Of a DNA stretch of 64,000 nucleotides, positions 1-10,573 are shown piece by piece. Both the position numbers and the translations under genes were made by a program. Position 1 is the first letter of the stretch. Each line of letters opens with the position of its first letter. The notes beneath the pieces were generated by a model. The model ran no database searches, was not told the origin of the DNA, and was given only the letters and a program-made list of their open reading frames with translations. Where the stretch lies: assembly GCA_029216955.1 (NCBI GenBank), contig JANAVB010003400.1, positions 16,225,371 through 16,289,370 on the forward strand, in the 5' to 3' direction. The stretch comes from Iris pallida (taxonomy: Eukaryota > Streptophyta > Magnoliopsida > Asparagales > Iridaceae).

Positions 1-490
1 ATTCTGCTTCAAATATATGAATCCTTTCTAGATCCATCCTGGCACTGGCGGAAAGAACCTTTCTTCAAATCTCCTTTTAAATTCCTTCTAGGATATAATC
101 TCATTGGAGTCTTCGGGGTGCTGAGCACTCCACCAGTGTTCAGCCACACTTTTAGTTGTATTCTTACTAGAGACATCACATCATCTGGCACGATCTTGGT
201 GCCCTTCAACAATCCTCGATAGTCTTTAACCATTGAACCACTTCCAAAGGAGTTTCGATCCCTACGAAGTAAGGTGATTTATATTCCTGAAGTCTTGGAT
301 TGCACCAGTTTTGGGTGCAGGAGCGACATCAAGCCTTTCTAGTATTCTAGCTGATGTGGCTTGAGCAAGTTGGACTTGTTGGGCATTAGTCTCTAGGACC
401 TTCTGGAAAATTTCAAGAACATCAGTCGTCCGCGGTTCTGAAGATTCAGGTTGTGCCGACTTTTGAGTTGGAGGAGAAGATATTTTCCTG
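1..490 (-). pseudogene. Broken 5' part of gag, Ty3/Gypsy (chromovirus-like) element
   Basis: Read on the minus strand, 490 down to about 260 gives one frame: a Ser/Pro/Gln-rich start, then a helix-like stretch with LEIFQKVLETNAQQ, then APAPKTGAIQDF. The last motif resembles the segment before the capsid domain in plant Gypsy gag proteins. An in-frame TAG lies at 262-264. The continuation, VVQWLKTIED, needs another frame and then stops, so the copy is dead. Gag would form the particle that packages the RNA. It lies about 440 bp downstream of the LTR at 931-3796, the normal layout of an LTR element read leftward. The rest of gag and pol lies beyond the left edge. The clade is inferred from the shared leader with the element at 14274; gag alone would not fix it. 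Confidence 0.6.
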
Positions 491-930
491 GATATTAAGA
501 ATTCACATTCTTAATACGAGGTTGAAAATAATTAATGACTCAGGAATACTTAATTACCTATTAAAGGAAGATGAATTTGTAAAACTAAGATCAATTGCAA
601 TTCGAAAGATCAGATATAAATAAGTACACTTTTATTTATTTCACAAGAGGACAATATACTTTCAGGGAGTCATCCTTACATACTAACACATTTGTACCCT
701 TTCTAACCTTATACAGAGCTATTTTATCTGTTGATTTATAAAAGTGGTACAACAGACAAAAATTTCCCTTACTAAGTCATTTCTTTCTATTACGTGCATT
801 CTTCTTCAAGCACTAATAATGTCAAGTACCTTATCCTAGGGTTCTTGCTAGACTTCCTAAGAATACAACTTAGGATCTCAACCTATATAGGTCTCTAAAT
901 CTGACTTGCATGGGCCACTACTAAAAGACG
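491..930 (-). other. Untranslated leader between 5' LTR and gag
   Basis: No coding is visible. The first ~30 bases after the LTR (930 down to 900, minus strand) closely match the bases just after the 5' LTR of the plus-strand chromovirus (17311-17340): both contain a GTGG-CCATGCA-GTC core. A shared post-LTR leader, where the primer-binding site lies, suggests the two elements belong to the same lineage and may use the same primer. The usual initiator-Met PBS (TGGTATCA) is not seen here. Confidence 0.5.
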
Positions 931-2811
931 TGTCACGCCCGATTTCAAATAGAATTTTCGGAGCACTGTGATACATCTCCAGGCTGCGCACCCGTATAAC
1001 ACATGTCGTATCATACCTGCGATTGTTGCCTGTAATTCTAGGATAAAGTATAGACATCAAGAGACAATCTAAAGTAATATACATTTCTTATACATAACTA
1101 GCATGTTCGATCATACATTTACATTCTTCCTCATTCACAAAAAATACATAATTATACATAGATAACAAAACGATATCTCTAAACCAAAAACCTTCATTTC
1201 CTTGTATCATTCATAAAGCTCATTCTCAGTATAAGGCTGCACTCCTTCCTGGTCTTCAACAAAACTAGTGAACAAAAACTAGGTCGTCAATACGACGAGC
1301 AAGTCCTCGGTCAAGGAACGGAATAAGTAAAATAAGTTGATAAAATTTATTGAGATTAAATCGGAATGAAGAAACATTAATTAAGGATAAGTTTGCTAAA
1401 ATTTTAAATCTACTTAAAAATAAAATTTATATTTCTGCAGAATCCAAGACTACGGTTGTATTACAAAATATGAAGAGCCTCTAACAGCTCCTAATGCAAA
1501 ACGCAACATTTAGAGAAATACTTCTGGATCACACAACTTCTATTATCTCAACAATAATTCCCATTTACTCGGGATCAGGTTTACACTTAATGGGTGGTGC
1601 TTAGATTTATCTGTCCATTAGTATCAGGATTACATATTGATGTGATATAGTCAGGATAACACATGAGTGGTTTTCGAGTTATCGGAATCAAGTGTTATAA
1701 CAATTGTCGTATGACTTAAATTTTTTCAAGAATATCGGAGCAGGCTACATTGGATATTACAGGGCCAAATCCGGATTCGAATCCAATGGAAAATAGGAAA
1801 CAGAAAGTGAGCTAAGCCTCACCTCGGACATCGTATGCCGTACGAATGCCGATAACAGAATGATCAGTTTTGTAAAATATAGTTATTATAAAGAATTCGA
1901 AGGTGTGATACCAAAGTTTTCTCTCCCATCCTAATGATATTAATCTATAACTAAATCTAGGTTTTGTCTTTCAAAAATCTATCTCTTGGAATTTTCGAAA
2001 ATTTCGGCAGAGTCTCCTTTGTGTTTATTGACTCCGAAAAATTCACAAGAGTTATAAAATAAGGAAATTAAGATCTCGGGTTTGCCGATCCCTTCCGTGG
2101 AGCAACTCTCAACACCGAACCATGCTATATAATATCCCGGTTCGCCGACCCCTTCGGGAGCAACTCTCAACACCGGTATCCACGCAGTTATAATATATAA
2201 GAAATATTGAAATAAGGAATTTACTTAATACCTTAGCGAGATAGCTATCTTATTTTTTGCAATAGTGTTCTTTTGGTTCTACACAAGCTCAAATACACAG
2301 TTTTTAGTAGAAATTATATCGACAAGTTTCTAAGCACAATCACATAATGAATAGATTTCCATTCAACTCTAATATGTTCAAAATAAATCTATACTTACTA
2401 TGTACATAAACTAGCTTTTAGGAGGCACACAATAGCTATTTAACTTGAAAATTTATAGTTGGGGTTACCTAATATACCGGTACCTATAAATACCTATTTT
2501 AACCAAGTAATCACAACAAAATATGTCAAATAAGTATAATTTCAAATCTGGACAGAATTAAAATATTGTGTTAAATTGATAAATTATTAAACTTATATTT
2601 CAAGACTAAACCAAATATAACCTAGTATATACATATCATACTGAGTGTGTATAAAACTCGTAGTATATACATTTCTAATTTATAATATTATGTAACTTGG
2701 ATCCCAAATTGTGTCAAGAAACATATTTATATACATATATAGCCATGGTATATACATTCCATAAGTTGTGTCCATACATCTCTCTATATATTTATATACA
2801 TATAAAACTAG

Positions 2812-2812
2812 T

Positions 2813-2866
<54 letters not shown>

Positions 2867-2879
2867 TATATATATATAA
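2812..2879. repeat. (TA)n microsatellite
   Basis: Nearly pure alternating TA for about 65 bp inside the LTR, broken once by AATAT. The small ORF reading Tyr-Ile repeats here is an artefact of the repeat. Confidence 0.95.
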
Positions 2880-3299
2880 TAGGTAATAAATTAGGTATAT
2901 GCATACATGAACATTATCCTTTTCTTTATATACTAACAATCATCAATCTACGCATATATATACATATAAAATAGAAGTGTCCATTTAGTATCCTACATAT
3001 TGTGTAAAGATACGTGTCCATGACATATATATTCCTTGTTGTGTTCATCCATATTTGTATATTCCTAACATCAAGATTATAATTTCTAATTCAACCAAAT
3101 AATGATAAAGGAAAATTGAAGGAGAAGCTAGGATGAGGACTTGCCTTTGTTTGATGAAGACCTAGGTGTTCTCCCAACCTTCCCTAACATAACCCAAATC
3201 AAGGATTTAGATTTTATATATACACATTCATATATAATTAACCTAATTTTGACCTAGGTTTGGAATTAGGGAAGAACATGTTCTTACTTGGATTAAAAT

Positions 3300-3520
3300 T
3301 AGAGGTGAAGGAGTGGAGTGGTGGTGTTGGGGGGGGTGAGCCGGCGGCAGCATCAACGGCAACAGCCACGCAGCAGGTAGCAGCAGCAGCAGTTGTAGTA
3401 GTGGTGGTGGTGGGTTGGAAGAAAATAGGAGAAGAGAGAGGGTTTAGGAAATGGAGAAGGAATGAAGAAGTAGAGGTAGAAAAAGAAGAAGAAGAAAAAA
3501 ATGAATAAAGAAAGAGGGAG
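3300..3520. repeat. G/purine-rich trinucleotide-like tract in LTR
   Basis: Runs of GGT/GTGGTG, GCAGCAGCA and GAAGAAGAA follow one another. They make long overlapping ORFs on both strands (for example 3260-3508 plus and 3238-3537 minus). A similar order of GC-rich and then GAA-rich sequence occurs in the LTR at 57240-57700. Both LTRs are on the minus strand, so this looks like a conserved region of this LTR family and not a gene. Confidence 0.6.
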
Positions 3521-3796
3521 AGAAGATGAGATGTCATTCAATGGAGTTCCCTCTCCATGCCATAGGCCATGTGGCATGAAAAAATGCCACTTAATCCTAA
3601 GGTTGACACCTAACCATACTTCATGCCACCTAGCCACATGAGGTGGCATGGCTATTCATGCAATTTCATAAATTTTCTAGGGGTCCCTATGCAAAATTTA
3701 TGCAAAACTTATGTAAAATTATTTAATAAAATCATTATTATTATTATATATTATTATATAATTATTAGGAAGGAGGAAAAAAATTAAGGCATAACA

Positions 3797-4690
3797 ACAC
3801 TGGTATCTGAATCCCATGAAACAGAATCAGAGTTAGATCGCTCATCTTTATCGAATTCAGAGGCTTCTGCGGTCATAATCGACGAGGTATAACCCAATCC
3901 ACGCTTTGTTTTACCGTAATATTGTTGTGACTTTCCTTTTGGAAAGGGATACGAATAGAAGTTCGCCTTCCCTTACCGCCATTGAGTCTAGCTTTAAAAT
4001 TGTATCCCATCTTTTGAATGATATGTTTTGATTGTTGACTATAACGACGTAGTTGAAGTCTCTCGTTATCGTCATTTTCTTTCTCGCTATCGTGTGTAGT
4101 CTTCTGTTCTGTTCTGTTCCTTTACTAAAAAGTATAGAAAGTTTCTTTCTTCCTGGAAGGAACTAAGAAGAAGGAGTCTTGCACTGGTTCGAGCAATACT
4201 TCGTCTTGGAGAGGTTAAACTGCTCCTATTGTAAGTGGTTCGAAGTTATCTAGCATTTCTAAGTAACACCAAGTATAATAAAGGACATCAGTATACTGTA
4301 AAGGAGATGCTACTTTATTGATTTGTACATCATCATTTACACAGGGTTCTTGGCCTTAGCAGAAAGCTTAGTAAGGTTGATAACCAGAGGAGGAGAATGA
4401 GAAGGATGAGGCTTGTTACGACGAAGGTCGATAACAAGAGGCTCAGAAGAGGTGAGCTCCCTCTGTTTCATCGTTCCAGCAGGAGGCTGCTTGTTATGAG
4501 AACATCATCTGCGGTGTTTCTCTGATCTTCCTCACAATCTATCGCTAGTAAAACCTTCATGAACTCTTCCTTGTACATCAGAGAATCAGTACAATATGCT
4601 TCGATGCCTCTGAAAGGATTTAGATCAGCTACTTCCTTCTGGACTTCTCCATTGATGTCCACATATTTGAAGCATTGGTGGAGAGTGGAT
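3797..4690 (-). pseudogene. Tat/Ogre-like Gypsy fragment: end of protease region plus second G-patch
   Basis: From 4690 leftward the minus strand reads VPSTLHQCFKYVD then a segment with FRGIEAYCTDSLMYKEE. This is the block that follows the aspartic protease in plant Tat/Ogre-type Gypsy elements. Further left (about 4090-3960) the frame reads HIIQKMGYNFKARLNGGKG, a G-patch-like RNA-binding motif found after the protease in this group. Stops and frame changes separate the blocks. The fragment continues the protease core at 13867-14273, from which it is split by the CACTA-like element. It ends at 3796/3797, where the leftmost chromovirus has inserted, so RT and the rest would lie beyond the left edge. 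Confidence 0.65.
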
Positions 4691-4960
4691 GGTACAATGT
4701 TACGCCAAAATAAGCATTTTTGGACAAACCAAAACCGTCGTAAATCACATTAAACGACAGTTTTGACATGTCAGAACATCCGTCGTTTATAGCGCGTCCC
4801 AAAATTTAAACAACAGTTTTGGACTGTCGTTTTAGATGAACAAAATGACAGTTATTATCTGTCAAATAAAAATAACGGACTAAAACTGTCAAATAACCTG
4901 TAAATTGGTCTGCTACTATATTTTACCTTTTCAACAGTAAGGTCTGTCGAATTTGGAAAC
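4691..4960. repeat. Left terminal and subterminal repeat region of the CACTA-like element
   Basis: After the terminal GTTACGCCAAAATAAGC the sequence carries ACCGTCGTAAA, AAACGACAGTTTTG, CCGTCGTTTA, AACAACAGTTTTGG and CTGTCGTTTTAG in alternating orientation over about 150 bp. This is the typical pattern of CACTA subterminal transposase-binding repeats. The matching region at the other end is 13680-13866. Confidence 0.6.
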
Positions 4961-5384
4961 ATAATTAAAAAAAAAACTCAATTCATCCATATCAAATCTA
5001 TTTAAACATATTTATCCTATATATAAACTAAAATACATCTGAATAAATTTCATATAAACATAAAAATTATCAACAATGAAAAAATTCAATCAAAATTGCA
5101 TTAACAACTAAATGTATCAAGTTTACATAGAAATATTCCACCAAAAATGCAAAAAGTAACTCCAATTTTCTAGCTCACAACGGTTTCATTATGATGATGA
5201 ACAAAAATATAATGTTATTGCTAGTTTACAATCTCAAGTGCATTACAAAAAAAGAGAATTTCAAAACCTCATAAACTGAACTGAATATTTTGCCAATTAA
5301 TCATTTTTCCAATAGTAATATCATCAAACTTTTCGTCTCTATCAAACATCTCATTTCCATGTTGCGTCGTTTAGCAAAACATCA

Positions 5385-5515
5385 TTTTTTGCTTTTCTCT
5401 ACGAGCAATCTCCCGGCTTGCAGCTGAAGCACGAATCTCCGTTTTTGAAACACCTTGACCCATTCCATGTACATAACCCTTACCATCACGGCCCAATACC
5501 TAAACAATTTTCAGA
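5385..5515 (-). pseudogene. C-terminal fragment of a Ptta/En-Spm-type transposon protein
   Basis: On the minus strand the frame reads VLGRDGKGYVHGMGQGVSKT, then EIRASAASREIARREK. A 'V/L-G-x-D-x-x-G-x-V-x-G-x-G' block followed by a charged helix is characteristic of the C-terminal part of plant En/Spm TNP1/Ptta-like proteins. These proteins bind the subterminal repeats. Further left (about 6010-5940) a short charged stretch (LKILDKETNITTLMKKSLDE) fits the usual C-terminal coiled coil. No full ORF survives. It supports the CACTA assignment and the minus-strand orientation of the element. Confidence 0.55.
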
Positions 5516-6064
5516 AAAAGAAAAATTAATATTAAGAACTTGTAATAAATTATAAACAAACAAATCAGTTAGATGTGAAATACACTTTTCTTAGCATATA
5601 CAATTACATTTAAAGATATACATATACACTCATGTACTAAGGTCTCAGCCCATGCACATATCCACTTTTCTTAGCATATGCAAATACAGACAATAGATAT
5701 CAGGTTCAAAATATAATGTTCAAAATATCCAGAAACTAAGATACGTGGATGTAGATTCCAGGTTCAAAATACCAACAGCCGCATTTATCATGGAAATATC
5801 GAGTTGAAAAAATCCATCAACAAGCAAAAAATTACCAAATAAATAGTATTAATGAACTGTTAGTAGCTAAAAAAGCAAATTTAAACCATATATTGTATAA
5901 CAAATTGAGTCAAAATATTCATATTAACCCAAAAATGCTAGTAAGCAGCAATTTCATCAAGTGATTTTTTCATCAGAGTTGTGATATTGGTTTCCTTATC
6001 TAAGATCTTCAGCTACTTTGAACGTAAATACTCATTACATGTCTCTACGAGCAATCTCCCGGCT
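5396..6064. repeat. 23-bp perfect duplication, two copies 646 bp apart
   Basis: TCTCTACGAGCAATCTCCCG followed by GCT occurs at 5396-5418, in the transposon-protein fragment, and again at 6042-6064. The second copy is flanked on both sides by GTAAATACTCA-like sequence, as if it had been pasted into that site. Confidence 0.8.
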
Positions 6065-6227
6065 GTGAATGTAAATACTCAATGCCCTTCATAGACAAGT
6101 TACTGTGGGCACTCTTATTCTCCAGGTAATAAGACTCTCCTTCCTGTTAGGTAAATAATTTGTCGAGCTTTAAATCTTTGCAGACAGATTATTCAAATTC
6201 TGACAGCTATCTTTGACAATATCGTTA

Positions 6228-7140
6228 ACATGATTGCTAACATTTGCTAAGAGGTAACATTTGCAAAAGCAATATAGACCAAGAGAATGACTCAAGAGCT
6301 AACATTTTAAAGGAGAAGTGCATTCATATGTAAAAAAAATAAGGAGAAACATGATTGCTAACATTTGCTAAAAGGTAACATTTGCTAACATTCTGGACAT
6401 TGTTGCTAAGGAAGACCATCATGATTGCTAACAGAACCATCATGACTCAATATTGTTAACATGATTGCTAACATTTGCTAAGAGGTAACATTTGCAAAAG
6501 CAATATAGACCAAGAGAATGACTCAAGAGCTAACATTTTAAAGGAGAAGTTCATTCATATCCTAAAAAATTAGGAGAAACATGATTGCTAACATTTGCTA
6601 AGAGGTAACATTTGCTAACATTCTGGACATTGTTGCTAACAGGAAGACCATCATGATTGCTAACAGAAGACCATCATGACTCAATATTGTAACATGATTG
6701 CTAACATTTGCTAACATTTGCAAAAGCAATATAGACCAAGAGAATGACTCAAGAGCTAACATTTTAAAGGAGAAGTGCATTCATATCCTAAAAAAAGGAG
6801 AAACATGATTGCTAACATTTGCTAAAAGGTAACATTTGCTAACATTCTGGACATTGTTGCTAACAGGAAGACCATCATGATTGCTAACAGGAAGACCATC
6901 ATGACTCAATATTGTTAACATGATTGCTAACATTTCTAAGAGGTATTTGCAAAAGCAATATAGACCAAGAGAATGACTCAAGAGCTAACATTTTAAAGGA
7001 GAAGTTCATTCATATCCTAAAAAAATTAGGAGAAACATGATTGCTAACATTTGCTAACATTCTGGACATTGTTGCTAATAGGAAGACCATCATGATTGCT
7101 AACAGGAAGACCATCATGACTCAATATTGTTAACATGATT
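6228..7140. repeat. ~228-bp tandem repeat, about four copies
   Basis: The marker CTCAAGAGCTAACATTTTAA recurs at 6291, 6522, 6748 and 6977, giving periods of 231, 226 and 229 bp. Each unit also contains internal repeats of GATTGCTAACATTTGCTAA, GGTAACATTTGC and GGAAGACCATCATGA, so there is a second, shorter periodicity. Copies differ by small indels. There is no coding content; the small minus-strand ORFs here are repeat artefacts. Such arrays are common inside CACTA elements. Confidence 0.9.
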
Positions 7141-7560
7141 GTTTTTTTATTTTCATATACTATAAATATGTGAGGATTTTCTCTGTAATTCAAGAGGAAC
7201 TAGATGATATTAGAATCCCATAAGTGTATATGATTTTTAGTTTTGAATGGGTTATCATATAGGCTTTTGGTAGATTTCTTGATGAAATGGATGACATATT
7301 GAGCTTGGGGTTCAAGGATTTGGTATTGGGGAAGTCTTAATTTCTGATTTGCAAATTTCCATGCTGCGTCGTGTGGATCGGACACTCGCGGACACTCCAA
7401 AATTTACTAGGACACAGCATAGAATATTTTTAACTGTGCAACATAAGGTCAATAGCTTCCTCAGAGGGAGTGTTCAGTTTCCTTGTGCTGACTGCCATCT
7501 TGAGAGAAAATTCTGTTGATGTTGCTAGAAACTCAGTTCTCTGTTCCTCTAGCAAGACAC
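7141..7560. other. Unassigned sequence with a possible third captured fragment
   Basis: No family is recognised. On the minus strand, 7554-7429 stays open for about 42 codons and reads LEEQRTEFLATSTEFSLKMA before a stop. It looks protein-like and sits in the same strand and neighbourhood as the TOR and UPL3 fragments, so it could be another captured exon. I cannot name it. The ORF at 7200-7400 has no recognisable motif. Confidence 0.25.
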
Positions 7561-7561
7561 G

Positions 7562-7745
7562 TGTCAAGACTTTCGCATTCGTGTTGCAGGGACACATATA
7601 AGACACGATACGTACATGATGACAATGATTTTGGCAAGTCTTAGTTTATTTTGGAGTACATGTACTACTGCATACTTGAAAATGTGTCTGACACGACAAG
7701 GACACACTGGTTTTCGGGAGTACCTGCGCTTCCTCATTCCAAAGC
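7562..7745. repeat. GGACAC/GACACG-rich interspersed repeat (copy 1)
   Basis: The stretch is dense in GACAC/GTGTC words (ACACGTGTCAAGAC, GGGACACATATAAGACACG, CTGACACGACAAGGACAC). Similar stretches recur at about 9895-10060 and 12040-12240 in this element. They look like degenerate copies of one dispersed element, but I could not define ends. Confidence 0.4.
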
Positions 7746-7811
7746 ATCTGCAGAGAAAAAATTCAATTAATCCATTTTCATGCTCATATAAAAAATTCAA
7801 TTAATCCGATA

Positions 7812-8886
7812 GTTGCAAGGAATCCTGTAACAATGGCGTTATTAGCACTTACCCCAGTTTGTGTAACCTTGCCACAAGTGCCCATGGGTTCACAAAGATA
7901 AACACACAGCTATTGGATAAGAATTAAGGCACATCCCTGGTTAGAAGAGCTAGGTTCTACTTCCACTAAAAAGGCATACGGGATCGAATTTATGAATGAA
8001 ATACTCTAATGACATGAATTTGTACAAAAAACAAGAGACAAACATACCTTATGGATTGGGGAAATGCATGGAAGTATCAATCGTTCAGAATTGCGAATTA
8101 AGTACGCCAAAAGTTTGGCACTTTTTCTTTGCACTTGCTATCTGCACTGTAAGGAAGAAGAGAGATACAGATCACCCATAAAGTTCTAATTTTAAGAAAG
8201 CAAATAGCTGATAACAATGTTGATAACATTCTCTATTAAAAATATTGAAAAACCATATTAACAGTTGTATAAGAAAGCAAATAGTGTTGATACCTTTGAT
8301 CTAGGTATGTTAATAGTTGTATGAGATGCCGGCGAAGTGCTGGAAGAACATAGGAAGGATTCTTTTCAGTCAACCTGCCAGCCACAGGTTTTTCAAACTC
8401 TCGAACATCGAAGTCCTACAAAAATAAATAGGATACTCATTCATCCGAATAAAGAAATAAAAATGAAAGTCAATCAGAGGGCAATATACATGTAGTAAGA
8501 CTAAAGATACACAAGGAAACCTCCTGATGCTAAGAAAGACCTTTCACTTTAAAGGGTAGATTCGAAACATGCCTAAGAGCTCATAGCTAGACTTGTTTCA
8601 GATGAATCGAAAAAGAAAATAAAGAAGTTGTTTATAAAAGAATGCAGTAAATGCTTGCCAAAAGGTCTTTGGGACACAATATGAACATCAAAATTATGGA
8701 ATTATATTAAGTTATTAACACCAGCAATTTATAGCAGTTGCAAAGCCCAAAGGAAGACCAACATATTCAACTTTTTCATACAATAAATAACAAAAAACAA
8801 AGAACATGAGGAAAATTAATACCTCGTCATTAAGAGCAGCAAAAATGGAACTTAAACTATGCGCCTGGGCTAAGAATTCATCAAAA
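7812..8886 (-). pseudogene. TOR: Captured gene fragment: four exons of plant TOR kinase (HEAT-repeat region)
   Basis: TOR is the large phosphatidylinositol-kinase-like protein kinase of nutrient signalling. Only an internal piece of its N-terminal HEAT-repeat region is here. Exon A (8886-8823) reads FDEFLAQAHSLSSIFAALND and is followed by a GT donor. Exon B (8415-8294) starts DFDVREFEKPVAGRLTEKNP and goes on to RRHLIQLLTYLDQ, with AG and GT borders. Exon C (8146-8048) reads AKLLAYLIRNSERLILPC, with one internal frame change near its start. Exon D (about 7881-7812) reads ALVARL then, after a shift, TGVSANNAIVTGFLAT. The order and text match the contiguous plant TOR protein. The start, the kinase domain and the end are absent and exons C and D are shifted, so this is a captured gene fragment. 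Introns are retained, so it was copied from DNA, not from mRNA. Confidence 0.8.
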
Positions 8887-9261
8887 CTACCAAATATGCA
8901 GAGATACATGCATATCTAGCAACTAACCTTATATAAACACCTTTATGTGTTTGGAAGTATGGAATATGATTCCCTCTCTTTGCCATTTTATTCACTATTG
9001 AGTTTGATTTTTTGGATGTGTTTGCAAAATCTGATAAATTTATAGAATATGTAACAGTATGTGTAGATGTTTTCTTCATCCTAAACTCGATTTGAGATTG
9101 TCAAATTATCATCAAGGTCATTTTCCAGAATTTTATTTTATTTTTTTCATTCTTGAAAACTTACATATTGTCTTTCCTATCAACTCTTTAAAATTTAGGT
9201 TTGTAGTGTCTTCTCACTGGATCACTACATGAGTATATATATAATCTGAACATAGACGTAC

Positions 9262-9736
9262 CTGCAGGATATATTTGTTACGTTAAGCAAAGACTGAATC
9301 ATATCAGCCGAGCTGAAGTACATCAACTTCCCAATAACTAATAAACATGTATGGCGAACGGGGTCACTCACACTTGAGCCATATATCTGGGCATTGCAGA
9401 AATGTGGTGTCAAAGCATAATATTTGTTATAATGTATAAAGGTGGAAACAAAGAGAGAAGAAATGTTAAAATACAAAACAAATGCCTCCATATGGAAAAA
9501 CTTGAGTCAAAACAGGAAGTAGATCCACCCCAAACTGTTGCTGAAGTTCAGGTTGATCTTGCAGTAGTTTTTCATGAGCTGAAACATCATTAGTTGTTAC
9601 ATTAGCATCCTCTAGCCTAGGAGGTGGTTTTTTTGAAGCTGAACCTTTTAAAAGAATATTAGAGCAGATTGGAAGAGAAATAGCTCCTTGGGGCAGTGGT
9701 GGAAGAAGTTTATCAGCAAGGTTCACCATTTCATAT
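9262..9736 (-). pseudogene. UPL3: Captured gene fragment: two exons of UPL3-type HECT ubiquitin ligase
   Basis: UPL3 (KAKTUS) is a HECT E3 ubiquitin ligase with an N-terminal armadillo-repeat region. Exon 1 (9736-9502) begins IYEMVNLADKLLPPLPQGAI and later reads HEKLLQDQPELQQQFGVDLL, ending at a GT donor. Exon 2 (9386-9262) begins after CCCAG with IYGSSVSDPVRHTCL and reads IGKLMYFSSADMIQSLLNVT, ending CAG|GTACGT. The two exons are contiguous in the plant UPL3 protein and lie between its armadillo region and the rest of the N-terminal half. Both frames are open and splice sites look intact. The HECT domain and all other exons are missing. It lies upstream of the TOR fragment on the same strand, inside the CACTA-like element. 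It could also be a paralogue of UPL3 such as UPL4. Confidence 0.85.
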
Positions 9737-9894
9737 CTGATACGAAAGAACTATAACTTAGTCGGTATGAAAAAGCAAACATAAAAATCTGATGCATTTA
9801 GATAACTATAGTTTTTGTTGAAGTTGTGGAACGATTCACCTTGTTGTGTCTGCCAACTTAAGTGTCATATCTATGTATGATTGTTCATCCCTTG

Positions 9895-10060
9895 ACTATG
9901 TTTCACGGACATGGATACGACACGGCATACAAAATCTGCATGGTGCTGGCAGAATTATTTTGGTATGTCTGTAATTTGGAGTGACAATGGTGTATCCGAT
10001 GTGTCTAATACACATCTGACATGACAGTACCTATATTTTTGTAGTGCCCGTGCTTCCTAG
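9895..10060. repeat. GGACAC/GACACG-rich interspersed repeat (copy 2)
   Basis: Contains TTTCACGGACATGGATACG, ACACGGCATAC, GTGTCTAATACACATCTGACATGACAG-like text. It matches the word composition of the stretches at 7562-7745 and 12040-12240. Ends are not defined. Confidence 0.35.
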
Positions 10061-10573
10061 TTCCCTTCTAGTTCTCTTCCGTCTCCATTTTTCTTTGTTT
10101 GCTTGTCTTCTGAATCTCTATAAGAATTGAGTTATCTTTTAGAGATTAGGCTATTATCTTCTTCTTGTAGCACTCTTGATTTGTTGGGAACTCGTGATAT
10201 CGGCCTCAACATTTGCTTAACGTGACAAATATATCCAGGTACCAGGGCCACCAGTAACTCAACAGATAAGATTACTATATGGCTGTAGATAACACAAGCT
10301 TTTAGCTCCCTGCATCTTAGCATAATTGGTAAGAAATAAAAGGGTTATTTAAGATGTACTGCAATAAATTATCTATTTTTATTCCTCATCGATTAGTTAA
10401 GATCTATTGCAACCACTTCTCTATTTTTATTTCTCATTCTAAGATGTACTCGTACTAAGGGGGAAGGAGCCTATCAACTTATCATCTAAGGGCATAAGAA
10501 AAAACCCTGAACATCTGTACCAGATCAAGTCAAGTAACAAACTCTACTCACAAAAAAGAAGGGGAAGAGCAAA

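Larger units (their letters stand above)
931..3796 (-). mobile_element. 5' LTR of the minus-strand chromovirus-like element
   Basis: On the minus strand the segment starts TGTTATGCC (from 3796) and ends GGGCGTGACA (at 931), giving the TG...CA termini of an LTR, 2866 bp long. That is close to the 3037-bp LTR of the chromovirus at 14274. It is followed by a leader and gag on the same strand, and the bases beyond 3796 return to the Tat-like host element. This makes it the 5' LTR of an element inserted into that host. The 5-bp target duplication would be ACACT-like at 3797-3801, but its partner is outside the window. Inside are a TA microsatellite (2812-2879), a G/purine-rich stretch (about 3300-3520) and otherwise no coding. 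Confidence 0.65.

Noticed and set aside
2697..2879. Small ORF ending in Tyr-Ile repeats
   Set aside because: Artefact of the TA microsatellite; the same applies to 30403-30591, 62680-62904, 62914-63273 and 22927-23124.
3238..3649. Overlapping ORFs on both strands
   Set aside because: Produced by trinucleotide-like repeats in the LTR; no motif.
3797..3815. TGGTATCTGAATCC as a plus-strand primer-binding site after the LTR end at 3796
   Set aside because: It resembles the Met-tRNA PBS, but the gag and leader lie on the other side of the LTR on the minus strand, and this sequence belongs to the Tat-like host frame.
6598..6981. Minus-strand ORFs with repeated LLAIMMVFL text
   Set aside because: Translation of the ~228-bp tandem repeat.
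7812..9736. Intact host UPL3 or TOR gene
   Set aside because: Only internal exons are present. Start, catalytic domains and end are missing, TOR exons C and D carry frame changes, and two different genes are joined inside a transposon.
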